The notes below the pieces were generated by a model that saw only the letters and a list, made by a program, of their open reading frames with translations, was not told where the DNA came from and did no database searches. Shown here piece by piece: positions 9,521 through 18,770 of a stretch of DNA of 64,000 nt. How positions within the stretch are numbered: position 1 is the first letter of the stretch; every line of letters starts with the position of its first letter. Both the position numbers and the translations under genes were made by a program. Source of the DNA: Paraclostridium tenue (GTDB lineage: Bacteria; Bacillota; Clostridia; Peptostreptococcales; Peptostreptococcaceae); contig NZ_JADPFO010000001.1 of assembly GCF_015668515.1 (NCBI RefSeq), positions 256,328 to 320,327 of the forward strand, written 5' to 3'.

Positions 9521-10681
9521 ATGGGCAGAATGTATGATTATTTAGTACCAAGTGTTAACTTTATGGGACCAGGATGTTTAAAAGTTATCGGTGAAAGAGC
9601 TAAAATGTTAGGTGGAAAGAAAGTTTTAATAGTTACAGATAAATTTTTAAGAACTCAAGAAAATGGAGCAGTTGAACAAACTATAAAATATTTAACACAA
9701 GAAGGTATTGAAGTTGTTATATACGATGGAACTGAACCAAATCCAAAAGATACAAATGTAGCTGATGGCTTAAAAATATTCAAAGATGAAAACTGTGATA
9801 TGATAGTTACAGTAGGTGGAGGTTCTTCTCATGACTGTGGTAAAGGTATAGGTATAGCTGCAACTCATGAAGGTGATTTATATGAATATGCAGGTATAGA
9901 AACATTAACTAATGCATTACCGCCAATATTAGCAGTAAATACAACAGCAGGAACTGGAAGTGAAGTTACTAGACACTGTGTTATAACTAATACAAAAACT
10001 AAGGTTAAATATGTTATAGTAAGTTGGAGAAACTTACCATTAGTATCTTTTAATGATCCAGAATTAATGATTGGAAAACCAGCAGGACTTACTGCAGCTA
10101 CAGGAATGGATGCATTAACTCATGCAGTAGAAGCTTATGTTTCTAAAGATGCTAACCCTGTAACAGATGCATCTGCTATACAATCAATAAAATTAATATC
10201 TAATAACTTAAGACAAGCAGTTGCTATGGGTGAGAATTTAGAAGCTAGAACAAATATGGCTTACGCATCATTATTAGCTGGTATGGCGTTTAACAATGCT
10301 AACTTAGGTTATGTTCATGCTATGGCTCACCAATTAGGTGGATTATACGACATGCCACACGGTGTTGCTAATGCAATGTTATTACCTCATGTTTGTAAGT
10401 ACAATATAATATCTAACCCACAAAAGTTTGCCGATATAGCTGAATTTATGGGAGAAAACATAGTTGGGTTATCAGTTCATGAATCAGCTGAAAAAGCAAT
10501 AGATGCAATGTTTAGATTATCTAAAGATATAGGAATACCAACTTCATTAAAAGAAATGGGAATAAAAGAAGAAGATTTCGAATATATGGCTGAAATGGCT
10601 CTTAAAGATGGAAATGCATTTAGTAATCCAAGAAAAGGTAACAAACAAGATATAATAAATATATTTAAAGCAGCATATTAA
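9521..10681 (+). CDS. dhaT: 1,3-propanediol dehydrogenase (iron-containing alcohol dehydrogenase)
   Basis: This 386-residue group III Fe-dependent alcohol dehydrogenase reduces 3-hydroxypropionaldehyde to 1,3-propanediol with NADH. It closely follows my recollection of Klebsiella DhaT along its whole length: DYLVPSVNFMGPG at the N terminus, TVGGGSSHDCGKGIGI for NAD, and the iron ligands in TGMDALTHAVEAY, GYVHAMAHQLGG and DMPHGVANAMLLPH. The ATG at 9521 has GGAGGAA upstream. No glycerol dehydratase or diol dehydratase gene is adjacent, so the aldehyde must come from enzymes encoded elsewhere. The PocR regulator upstream supports glycerol or propanediol control. Confidence 0.9.
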   Translation: MGRMYDYLVPSVNFMGPGCLKVIGERAKMLGGKKVLIVTDKFLRTQENGAVEQTIKYLTQEGIEVVIYDGTEPNPKDTNVADGLKIFKDENCDMIVTVGGGSSHDCGKGIGIAATHEGDLYEYAGIETLTNALPPILAVNTTAGTGSEVTRHCVITNTKTKVKYVIVSWRNLPLVSFNDPELMIGKPAGLTAATGMDALTHAVEAYVSKDANPVTDASAIQSIKLISNNLRQAVAMGENLEARTNMAYASLLAGMAFNNANLGYVHAMAHQLGGLYDMPHGVANAMLLPHVCKYNIISNPQKFADIAEFMGENIVGLSVHESAEKAIDAMFRLSKDIGIPTSLKEMGIKEEDFEYMAEMALKDGNAFSNPRKGNKQDIINIFKAAY

Positions 10682-10682
10682 T

Positions 10683-10720
10683 AAAAATATCTCCTTTCAG
10701 AACTGAGAGGGGAATTTTTA
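10683..10720 (+). terminator. Probable terminator after dhaT
   Basis: An imperfect hairpin, CTCCTTTCAG against CTGAGAGGGG (two G-U pairs), is flanked by AAAAAT and ATTTTTA. Confidence 0.55.
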
Positions 10721-10937
10721 TGGGTGAGATTGGGATAAGTTTTTGCAGGTCTAATGTAAAGACTAGCACATTTTTCAAGTAGCTAACTTGATTGAAAATA
10801 TAGTTTAATATCAGTTATACCATTTACATGTGAAACTGTAGTTTTATAATATGATAATCAATAATTATAGGTTTAAATGTTGAATAATATGTTTTTTATA
10901 TTTATAAATAAAAAATAAAAATTAATAAAATAGTAGA

Positions 10938-11018
10938 TATGATTATAATGAATCGTATCCACCATTGAAATTCACAAAAAAGGTATTGATAGATTTAACT
11001 ATCAATACCTTTTTTATA
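10938..11018 (+). repeat. Dispersed structured element, copy B, ending in a terminator
   Basis: This is the second copy of the element at 8012-8085: TGATT paired with AATCG (a G-U change that keeps the stem), CATTGAAAT-CACAAAAAA, then a different but co-located terminator stem (AGGTATTGATAG paired with CTATCAATACCT and TTTTTT). The rest of 10721-10937 shows no gene I can support. Confidence 0.6.
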
Positions 11019-11078
11019 TAGGAAAAATGCAAAAGTAGGAAGAGTATGATAAAATAAAAAAAAGAAAGGAGCGATTAT

Positions 11079-11927
11079 ATGAATAGAATATCTAAAAAGA
11101 TAGATGGATATTTTTTAGGACTAATATTAGAATTATTTATAATTACGGTGTTATTTGTATTTAACTCAAAATTTCAAATACAAAGTTTAAGTTTTATAAT
11201 GTTTTGCATAACATTTTTCACTATAATTGTAACTTACACAGGAGGAATAATAGTGGGGCTTATATCTACATCAATAGCTATATTTATGTATGCAGCATAT
11301 ATATTTTACATAAGTTTAGCAAATAGTGTAGAGATAACATATATTTCTTATTTATGGATGGTATTTATGCCAATAGTATCTTACACAACTGGAAAATTTA
11401 CGAACAGTATAAATAATCTTCAACAATCAAACATTAAATTAGAAAGGGAATATGAAAACTTAGTTACTATACATGAAGACACAGGATTATTCAATGTAAA
11501 AGCATTTTATATGAACTTGGAAAGAGAAATTAGTAAGGCCAAAAGACATAAAACTGAACTTACTTTAATGCTTGTAAAATTATCATATTATAAAGAAACA
11601 AAGAAAATACTTGGAGAATCTAAAACTAATAAACTAATGAAAGATATAAGTAACATAATAACAAAGTCTACAAGAATCGAAGATGAAAGATACACAATAG
11701 AAAATGATACTATAGCTATTATAATGCCAAATACGGGGGAAAACGGTGCTAATATAGTGAAAGAAAGAATAAAAACAGGTATAGGTGAAATTAGTTTAAG
11801 TCTAAAAAACAATAAAAACTATATAAATATAGACACAAAAATAGCAGCATTAGAATACAAAAAAGGTATACAGTCTCCTATTGAATTCAAAACATATGTA
11901 CAAGAGGAGCTACAATATGATGTTTAA
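11079..11927 (+). CDS. Membrane protein with degenerate GGDEF domain retaining the I-site (putative c-di-GMP receptor)
   Basis: This 282-residue protein has about four N-terminal membrane segments (15-105), a short coiled linker and a GGDEF-type domain from about 135. DTGLFNVKAFY matches the DxLTGLxNRRxF entry motif. The active-site loop reads ENDTI (208-212) instead of GGDEF, so it should make no c-di-GMP. An RxxD sequence, RIED (199-202), lies exactly five residues before that loop, the position of the c-di-GMP binding inhibitory site. Membrane helices plus a dead GGDEF with RxxD recall PelD. It begins the polysaccharide operon and overlaps the next gene, so it is probably the c-di-GMP-responsive regulator of the synthase. 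Confidence 0.75.
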   Translation: MNRISKKIDGYFLGLILELFIITVLFVFNSKFQIQSLSFIMFCITFFTIIVTYTGGIIVGLISTSIAIFMYAAYIFYISLANSVEITYISYLWMVFMPIVSYTTGKFTNSINNLQQSNIKLEREYENLVTIHEDTGLFNVKAFYMNLEREISKAKRHKTELTLMLVKLSYYKETKKILGESKTNKLMKDISNIITKSTRIEDERYTIENDTIAIIMPNTGENGANIVKERIKTGIGEISLSLKNNKNYINIDTKIAALEYKKGIQSPIEFKTYVQEELQYDV

Positions 11928-13536
11928 AAGAACTTTTATAATATCGATAATTTTTATCTCATGTATAATTTTATCAAGTACAAATTTAATTTATGGTGAT
12001 GACAGTATAAATAAAAAATCTCTTATAGTATATGAAACTAAAACAAATTTTAATTCTAATATTAATACAGTAAATCATCTTAATGAACTATTATATGTAT
12101 TCAATAAAGATGTAAAAAGTATTAATATAGATGATTATAAAAAAGGAAATTTAAATAATTATGATTATATATTCGTTATAAATATAAATAATGATATAGG
12201 TAATAAAATATTTATAGAAGATATTGTTAATAGCAATAAGAATATATACTGGATAGGGGATAAAATTGAAAATTTACTAGAATATAAGAAGAATAAATTT
12301 TCAATAAAATATATAGGTAAAAATAATAATATAACAAATCTAAATTACAAGGATAATAATATAATTTTAGAAAATAAGAATAATTATAACATAGTAAAAC
12401 CATCTAATGAAAGTAAAATTATTTCTACTATGAATGATGGATATAACTCTTATCCATTTGTATTAAAAGAAAAGAACTTATATTATATATCGAATTGGGA
12501 CATGTATGAATCCTATATATTTGAAGATACGTTAAATGACTTCTTCGAAAAAAAATCTTTTAGTGAAAGCAAAATATTTGTAAGAATAGAAGATGTAAAT
12601 CCTTTTTCAGACATAACTAAGCTAAAAGAAATATCTAATTATCTATACGAAGAAAACATTCCATTTATAATATCTTTAACACCTACACATATGCAAAAAA
12701 ATAGTAAAAAAATGATTATGATAGATGATAAGCTTATAAATACTATAAAGTATATGCAACAAAAAGGTGGAAGTGTCATATTAAATGGATATTCACACAA
12801 CATAAAAAATAAATCAAAAAAAGCAGAGTATGAGTTTTATAATGAAAAAGTATTAAATAGCAATAATACAGACTTAAACACATATGTTAAAGATAGATTA
12901 TTAAGTGGTATAAGAATATGTATTGAAAATGATATATATCCTTTAGGCTTTGAAGCACAAAAAGATGCAATGACTCAAGCGGGATATAAAGAAATTAAAA
13001 AATACATATCAACATATGTAGGTAGATATCAGAATAATGATGAAGTTTTTGAGATAAGTACATTTCCATATATGATAAAGGATAGTAAAAACTTTAATAT
13101 ATTAATACCTGAAAATTTAGGATATTTATCTAGTGATTATAAACTATCATTAGATAAAATAAAGTATAATTATTATAAATTATCTATGGTAAGAGGATAT
13201 ACTGGAGGTTTTTACTTTAATCCCAATATAAATATAAATTATTTAAAAGAATGTATAGACTATTTTAAATCTAAAAATGTAAGCTTTTTAGATTTAAAAA
13301 AGAATACTAATTATATAAATATATATGATATAAAAATAAACTCAAATAATAATATAAAAGCAAGTTATGATAAATCTAAATCAATAATAAAAACTGAAAA
13401 TAATAAAACATTTAATAAAGTTATAAGAAATATAAATGATATAGTTCTTAAATTTGTTATTGCAGTATTAATAGTATTTATACTGATATTTATAGTATTT
13501 AAGATTATCAACAGACAAAAGTTTATAAGGAGATAA
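11917..13536 (+). CDS. DUF2334 polysaccharide-deacetylase-like protein, membrane-anchored
   Basis: This 539-residue protein has a signal peptide or anchor at the N terminus (about 1-25) and one membrane segment near the C terminus (about 505-530). The central part holds a DUF2334 deacetylase-like fold: FVRIEDVNPFSD, then IPFIISLTPTH, then GGSVILNGYSHN, which correspond to the acidic and histidine metal-site regions of the family. The start at 11917 lies inside the previous gene's end, behind AGAGGAGC, indicating coupled translation. It probably acts outside the cell on the polymer made by the neighbouring synthase. Whether it is an active deacetylase is uncertain. Confidence 0.75.
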   Translation: MMFKRTFIISIIFISCIILSSTNLIYGDDSINKKSLIVYETKTNFNSNINTVNHLNELLYVFNKDVKSINIDDYKKGNLNNYDYIFVININNDIGNKIFIEDIVNSNKNIYWIGDKIENLLEYKKNKFSIKYIGKNNNITNLNYKDNNIILENKNNYNIVKPSNESKIISTMNDGYNSYPFVLKEKNLYYISNWDMYESYIFEDTLNDFFEKKSFSESKIFVRIEDVNPFSDITKLKEISNYLYEENIPFIISLTPTHMQKNSKKMIMIDDKLINTIKYMQQKGGSVILNGYSHNIKNKSKKAEYEFYNEKVLNSNNTDLNTYVKDRLLSGIRICIENDIYPLGFEAQKDAMTQAGYKEIKKYISTYVGRYQNNDEVFEISTFPYMIKDSKNFNILIPENLGYLSSDYKLSLDKIKYNYYKLSMVRGYTGGFYFNPNININYLKECIDYFKSKNVSFLDLKKNTNYINIYDIKINSNNNIKASYDKSKSIIKTENNKTFNKVIRNINDIVLKFVIAVLIVFILIFIVFKIINRQKFIRR

Positions 13537-13538
13537 CT

Positions 13539-14789
13539 ATGATAGGTTTGGTAGATATTATATTTTTAATTTCATTAGCATCTATATGGGCAATACTTTT
13601 AATAAATATAATATTAGCTATAAATGGATACATCTATTACTTAAGGAGTCTTAAATTTAAAGATGAGAAGTTAAAAGAGTACCCATTTGTATCAATATTA
13701 GTACCAGCACATAACGAAGGAAAAGTAATAGGAAAAACAGTAGAATCATTATTATTATTAGATTATCCAAGAGATAAAATGGAGCTTATAGTGATAAATG
13801 ATAATTCTAGTGATGACTCGAAGGAAATATTAGAATCTATAAAAAATAGATATAGAAACTATAATTTTACGATTATAAATACTGACAATAAAACAGGTGG
13901 TAAAGGGAAATCAAATGCACTAAATATTGGATATAAAATATCAAAGGGAGAGTATATTGCAATATATGATGCGGACAATACACCAGAAAAAACTGCTTTA
14001 AGATACTTGATACAGACCATTGTTAAAGATGAAAAATTAGGAGCAGTTATAGGGAAATTTAGAACTCGAAATAAACATAAAAATATACTAACAAAGTTTA
14101 TAAATATAGAAACTTTAAGTTTTCAATGGATAGCACAAGCAGGTAGAAAACAATTATTAGGTCTTTGTACAATACCTGGTACAAACTTTGTACTTAGAAA
14201 AAGTACTATGGAAAATTTAGGTGGATGGGATACAAAAGCAATAGCAGAGGATACTGAAATAAGTTTTAGAATTTATAAAATGGGACAACGAATAACTTAT
14301 GTTCCTCAAGCAGTAACTTGGGAACAAGAACCAGAAACAGTAAATGTATGGATAAAGCAAAGAACAAGATGGGTAAAAGGAAATATATATGTACTACTTA
14401 AGTATATTACTAATCTATTTAAGGGTAAACAAAATCGAGTTTTATTTGATATATTATATTTTTTCTCTGTATATTTTTTATTTTTAACATCAGTTGTATT
14501 ATCAGACATAATATTTTTACTAGGAATATTTAAAATAGTAGTTATAAATATACCTTTTAACTTTTTTACTATATGGATGTTATCATACATACTATTTATA
14601 GTACAGGTATCTATAACACTTAGTATGGAAAAAGGAGAAAGCACCTTAAGTAATATATTTTTAGTTGGGCTTATGTACTTTACATATTCTCAAATGTGGT
14701 TAATTGTTGCTATAAAAGGAATGATAGGGTATTTTTTAGATGCCATACACAAAAGAGAAGTAAAATGGTATAAAACAGAAAGGTTTTAG
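13539..14789 (+). CDS. Processive family-2 glycosyltransferase (BcsA/PgaC-like)
   Basis: This 416-residue membrane GT2 has an N-terminal helix, a catalytic domain and three to four C-terminal helices. Motifs for processive synthesis are intact: VSILVPAHNEGKVI, IVINDNSSDD, the DxD IYDADNTPE, AEDTEISF (the ED of the TED motif) and QRTRW. It lacks the C-terminal PilZ c-di-GMP domain of long BcsA proteins, so control by c-di-GMP would have to come from a partner such as the degenerate GGDEF protein two genes upstream. It follows the deacetylase-like gene by 2 bp and is followed by a BcsB-like gene. The product may be cellulose or a related beta-glucan. Confidence 0.88.
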   Translation: MIGLVDIIFLISLASIWAILLINIILAINGYIYYLRSLKFKDEKLKEYPFVSILVPAHNEGKVIGKTVESLLLLDYPRDKMELIVINDNSSDDSKEILESIKNRYRNYNFTIINTDNKTGGKGKSNALNIGYKISKGEYIAIYDADNTPEKTALRYLIQTIVKDEKLGAVIGKFRTRNKHKNILTKFINIETLSFQWIAQAGRKQLLGLCTIPGTNFVLRKSTMENLGGWDTKAIAEDTEISFRIYKMGQRITYVPQAVTWEQEPETVNVWIKQRTRWVKGNIYVLLKYITNLFKGKQNRVLFDILYFFSVYFLFLTSVVLSDIIFLLGIFKIVVINIPFNFFTIWMLSYILFIVQVSITLSMEKGESTLSNIFLVGLMYFTYSQMWLIVAIKGMIGYFLDAIHKREVKWYKTERF

Positions 14790-14800
14790 GAGAAAATAAA

Positions 14801-16858
14801 ATGAGATTAATAACAATAATGATATCATTAATTATTAGTTTTACAAGCTTTGATATAGTTTTTGCACAGGAAAATGTAAAAAATTATAAATTTGAAAATG
14901 ATATAACTATGAGTGGGGTTATAAGTAGTACTAACAAATATTTTGATTTGCCTCAAAATGTATCAATTAAAGATGCTAAAATAAATTTAGTGTATACAAA
15001 AAGTGAACTATTAGATGTAGATTATTCTACAATAACGATAATTGTAAATGATGTGCCTATACACTCAGAAAGGTTAAGTGGAAACAAGGAATATAAGAAG
15101 AAAATAAGTATAGACATACCAAAAGATTTAATAAAAAGAGGATACAATGAAGTAGAAATAAAGGCATATAAGACCATCTCTGATAAGATTTGTAGGGACG
15201 ATTCAAATACGGCTAACTGGTTAGTAATACATAAAGAATCTGATATAAGCTTATCTTATAACTATAAGCCAGTATCAAATTTAATAAGTGAATACAAAGA
15301 TACTTACATAAATTTAAATACAGGTAATGAATTAGAAACAAGCATATTAATACCAGATAACTATTCAAATGAAGAATTAACTTCTGCTATGATATTTGCT
15401 AATGATTTTGGCGAAAAAATAAAATATGAAAATATAGACTTTAATATAAGTACATACTCTCAGTTTAAAAATAAAGACAAAAATATTATATATATAGGTA
15501 AAGAAAGTAACACTTCAATTGACATACTTAACTTGTTAACAGAAAAAGAAAAAGAAAATATAAATAATAATTGTGTTATAAAAAATGTAAACTCAATATT
15601 TGATAAAAATAAAAAAATGCTTCTTTTAATATCAAATAATGAAGAATTACTTAAAAAAGCAAGTAAACTTATAAGTAGTGAAGATTTAATAAATGAAATA
15701 AATGAAGATAGTATATTAATAAATAAAGATACAGATGTAAATGATATATATGATTATAAAAGTAAAAATACATTATCTTTTAAAGACTTAGGGTATGATA
15801 ATATCACATTAAAGGGGCCATTTACACAAGAAGCAATAATTGATATAAATGTACCTAAAAGTAAAGAAGTAAAAGAAGGTAGTAGCATAAATTTAGACTT
15901 TAGATATGGTGAAAATTTAGATTTTGAAAGATCTCTAGTAACTATATATGTAAATAATATACCGATAGGTAGCAAGAAGTTAAGTAAGGAAAATGCTAAT
16001 AATGATACATTAAAATTGAATTTTCCCAAAGAGATTTTAGGTCAAAATTATTATCAAATAAAAGTTGTATTTAATCTAGAATTGTTAGATTTAGCTTGCG
16101 TAACTAGAGATACTGATAATCCATTTGCATATATATCAAATGAATCATATATAAAATTTGATTATAATGATATTAATAATTTAACTATGACAAATTACCC
16201 ATATCCATTCGCAAAGGATGATAAGGTTAATGATTTAGTTGTTGTGGTACCAGATAAGTTAAACTCAACAGAGTTGACGCAAATAGGTAGTATAATATCT
16301 TATATAGGACATAGTGTTAAATATAATAATGGAGATATGAAATTTATAAAATCAAGCGAATTAAATTCAGATGATAAAAAGGGGAATTTAATAATAATTG
16401 GAACTCCAAACAATAATCTACTTATAAAAGATGTAAATAAATACATGAATTTAAAATTTAATAAAGACTATACAGGATTTGAAAATAATAAAAAGATAAA
16501 GTTTATAGGAGATTATTCAAAAGAATTGGCAACAATACAAATGTTAAAATCACCATATAATAATGAGAAAGGAATGATGATTTTAGCATCAACACAGATG
16601 AAAGATTTAAAATTAAGTAGCAGATACTTAAGTGATTTAGATCTTACAAAATCGCTAAAAGGAGATACAATAGTAATTGATAGGGAAGGTAAAATAAAAG
16701 ATTTAAATTATAGTTTAGATGATGTAGATGAAGATAAAGAAATAAAAGAATCTAATAAATTGGATGATGATAGTAAGACGTTTATAATAATATCAGGGGT
16801 ATTATTTTTAATGGTTGCAACAGCAACAGTTTTATTAGCATTAAAGTATAAAAAATAG
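14801..16858 (+). CDS. BcsB-like cellulose synthase regulatory subunit
   Basis: This 685-residue protein has a signal peptide (1-22), two repeated beta-rich carbohydrate-binding/flavodoxin-like units and a C-terminal membrane anchor (about 660-682). The RDDSNTANWLVIHKES segment near 130 matches the BcsB pattern, and a second unit starts near 335. BcsB partners BcsA in the membrane and guides the emerging glucan. The gene is 11 bp after the GT2, so the pair is very likely a synthase complex. Gram-positive relatives use the same arrangement without an outer membrane. Confidence 0.85.
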   Translation: MRLITIMISLIISFTSFDIVFAQENVKNYKFENDITMSGVISSTNKYFDLPQNVSIKDAKINLVYTKSELLDVDYSTITIIVNDVPIHSERLSGNKEYKKKISIDIPKDLIKRGYNEVEIKAYKTISDKICRDDSNTANWLVIHKESDISLSYNYKPVSNLISEYKDTYINLNTGNELETSILIPDNYSNEELTSAMIFANDFGEKIKYENIDFNISTYSQFKNKDKNIIYIGKESNTSIDILNLLTEKEKENINNNCVIKNVNSIFDKNKKMLLLISNNEELLKKASKLISSEDLINEINEDSILINKDTDVNDIYDYKSKNTLSFKDLGYDNITLKGPFTQEAIIDINVPKSKEVKEGSSINLDFRYGENLDFERSLVTIYVNNIPIGSKKLSKENANNDTLKLNFPKEILGQNYYQIKVVFNLELLDLACVTRDTDNPFAYISNESYIKFDYNDINNLTMTNYPYPFAKDDKVNDLVVVVPDKLNSTELTQIGSIISYIGHSVKYNNGDMKFIKSSELNSDDKKGNLIIIGTPNNNLLIKDVNKYMNLKFNKDYTGFENNKKIKFIGDYSKELATIQMLKSPYNNEKGMMILASTQMKDLKLSSRYLSDLDLTKSLKGDTIVIDREGKIKDLNYSLDDVDEDKEIKESNKLDDDSKTFIIISGVLFLMVATATVLLALKYKK

Positions 16859-16877
16859 AAACGATAAATTAAAATAT

Positions 16878-16911
16878 AAAATACTAAGCATTAATTAATG
16901 CTTAGTATTTT
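16878..16911 (+). terminator. Hairpin between the synthase genes and the hydrolase
   Basis: A perfect 17-bp palindromic stem, AAAATACTAAGCATTAA and its complement, is followed by only a weak T tract. It may be a partial terminator that reduces expression of the hydrolase, or an mRNA processing site. Confidence 0.65.
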
Positions 16912-16935
16912 ATACTTTATAAAGATAGGAGAAAT

Positions 16936-17976
16936 ATGAAAAAATATGTATTAATAATAGTTAGCTCATTAATAATATTAGGTATTTTCTTTGTTGGCAA
17001 AAATAATAATAAAGATAACTATATAAAAGAAAAAATAAAATCTGTTAATTTATCAACCGATTATGATATAGAACAGACCTTAAAAGATGTGGATAATTTA
17101 AATGTAAACACTGTTAATGTACCTATAGTTATAAATATACCTAATTTAAACTCCAATAATATGAATATAGATGATAACAGCAAGAAAAAAGCAATAGAAC
17201 TAATAAAAATACTAAATTCAAAGAATATAAATGTTATATTAGAAGCATATCCATGGATAGATAATGGTAGTAAATATGAGACTGATTATAATCCTAAAAA
17301 TAAGAAAAAATTCTTTGAGGATTGGAAAAACATATTATATACTTTGATTAAAGAAATAGCGAATAAATATGATGTGGACATAATGATTGTAGCATCAAAT
17401 TTTTCAAAGCTAGAGAGTTATGAAGATAGTTGGTGTGATATAGTCAAATTTGTTAAAGGAAGATTTAATGGTGAAGTCACATATAAAACTACATGGTGGT
17501 ATACGGCTACATGGGACAAAAAAAGCAAGGATGATTATTATAAAAAGCTTAACAATAAAGTATTTTCAAAAGTTGATTTTATATCAATAGCAGCTTATTT
17601 TGAACTTAGTGATAAAAAAGAAAATACAGTTCAAGAATTAGTAAACTGTCTAAGATCTACTACTATATATAATAGAAATCAAAATGTAGTAGAAGAAATA
17701 AACAAATTTTATGAAAAATATAACAAAGAAATTTATTTTGCAGAATTAGGATTTCCTAGAAAAGATAATGCAGCAACACAACCTTGGAATAGCGAAGTAT
17801 CTAACATAGAAAATGATAAAGAACAGGCAAGGTGTTTTAAAGCATATAAAACTGTATTTGAAGATAAAAAATATATAAAAGGGTTCTCTATATTTGCGGT
17901 AGGGGAAAAAGGAAAGGATAAATATTTTTATCCTTCAAATGAAAGTATAGAGGTTATATCTAGTTGGTACAATTAA
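16936..17976 (+). CDS. GH113-like glycoside hydrolase, membrane-anchored
   Basis: This 346-residue protein has an N-terminal signal anchor (residues 4-20) and a TIM-barrel hydrolase domain. YFAELGFPRKDNAATQPWN near 275 resembles the nucleophile motif of GH113 and related clan GH-A enzymes, and the aromatic TTWWYTATW lies near 190. Where GH113 enzymes carry the acid/base in GTEL, this protein has ASNFSKLE, so the catalytic acid may be missing or shifted. Synthase operons usually encode a hydrolase that trims the polymer (BcsZ, CcsZ), and this gene takes that place. It could be a polymer-binding pseudo-enzyme. Confidence 0.7.
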   Translation: MKKYVLIIVSSLIILGIFFVGKNNNKDNYIKEKIKSVNLSTDYDIEQTLKDVDNLNVNTVNVPIVINIPNLNSNNMNIDDNSKKKAIELIKILNSKNINVILEAYPWIDNGSKYETDYNPKNKKKFFEDWKNILYTLIKEIANKYDVDIMIVASNFSKLESYEDSWCDIVKFVKGRFNGEVTYKTTWWYTATWDKKSKDDYYKKLNNKVFSKVDFISIAAYFELSDKKENTVQELVNCLRSTTIYNRNQNVVEEINKFYEKYNKEIYFAELGFPRKDNAATQPWNSEVSNIENDKEQARCFKAYKTVFEDKKYIKGFSIFAVGEKGKDKYFYPSNESIEVISSWYN

Positions 17977-17990
17977 TGTGTAGAGATAAA

Positions 17991-18027
17991 AAGAGATATT
18001 ATTGATTAAAATAATATCTCTTTTTTG
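17991..18027 (+). terminator. Terminator of the polysaccharide locus
   Basis: AAGAGATATTATT is paired with AATAATATCTCTT and followed by a T run. Confidence 0.85.
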
Positions 18028-18257
18028 ATTTAAAAAATATGAAGTTAATGAAATATAAATCAATGTCTTATAGATTGTATTTTTAAAAGTCTGAGTGTTA
18101 TTTTTGTACTTAGGGTATTTATTTTATATAGGTTAAAACTTAAGTTATATTATCATGTAAGTTCTTTAAGCAAATAGTCTTAAAAGTAAACTATTTTTAC
18201 GAAATTATTTTCTTTTATAGTTAATATATTTTTTATTCTAACAATAAATTTTGACAA

Positions 18258-18291
18258 AATAAAAGAGTGTAGATTTTATCTACATCTTAAG
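18258..18291 (-). terminator. Terminator of the 145-residue gene (minus strand)
   Basis: An 11-bp stem with one bulged base, AAGATGTAGAT paired with ATCTACACTCTT when read on the minus strand, is followed by TTTATTTT. Confidence 0.65.
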
Positions 18292-18332
18292 TACAATAAT
18301 ATATTAATTAACAAATACTATAACATATAGAG

Positions 18333-18770
18333 TTATTTTAACCCTAAATCTGAAAGCATCTGTGATATTCCATAAATCTCATCATATTTAGAATAATACT
18401 CCTTAAACACATCTTCTACATAAGAATCTCGATAAACCTCAAATTTAATACCTTTAAACTCAGATTTAATACAATTTAAAGTAGTATTATTTAAATAATT
18501 TTTCAATCTTAATATATAGTCTTTTATATCTTCTTGAGGTAAGACTTTTAACTTTTCAATATTTTGAGCAACTATATATGCAGATTGGTTTATTTCTTCC
18601 GAAGAAACACTTTCACTTAATTTAGTTTTTAACTTTTCAATCATTTCTTCAGTAAATTCTAAATCATCTATGTTTTTACCTTCTAAAATTTCTTGTACTT
18701 TATCTAAAATCATGGCATCATCCCATGCATACTTACTAGAAGTATATTTATTGTTAAATTCATCTTTCAT
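18333..18770 (-). CDS. Hypothetical protein, 145 residues, mainly helical
   Basis: I do not recognise a family. The protein is soluble, acidic and probably all-helical, without a signal peptide or membrane segment. It contains two charged stretches (about 25-55 and 80-95) and aromatic residues near the C terminus. The start is well marked, with TTAGGAGAT 9 bp before the ATG, and the gene has its own terminator, so it is likely real. It is an isolated minus-strand gene between the polysaccharide locus and motAB. Confidence 0.65.
   Translation of the reverse strand: MKDEFNNKYTSSKYAWDDAMILDKVQEILEGKNIDDLEFTEEMIEKLKTKLSESVSSEEINQSAYIVAQNIEKLKVLPQEDIKDYILRLKNYLNNTTLNCIKSEFKGIKFEVYRDSYVEDVFKEYYSKYDEIYGISQMLSDLGLK

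Noticed and set aside
10720..10782. 20-codon frame after dhaT with AGAGGGG before its ATG
   Set aside because: The purine-rich string is part of the terminator hairpin, and the peptide has no homologue I recognise or a second supporting signal.
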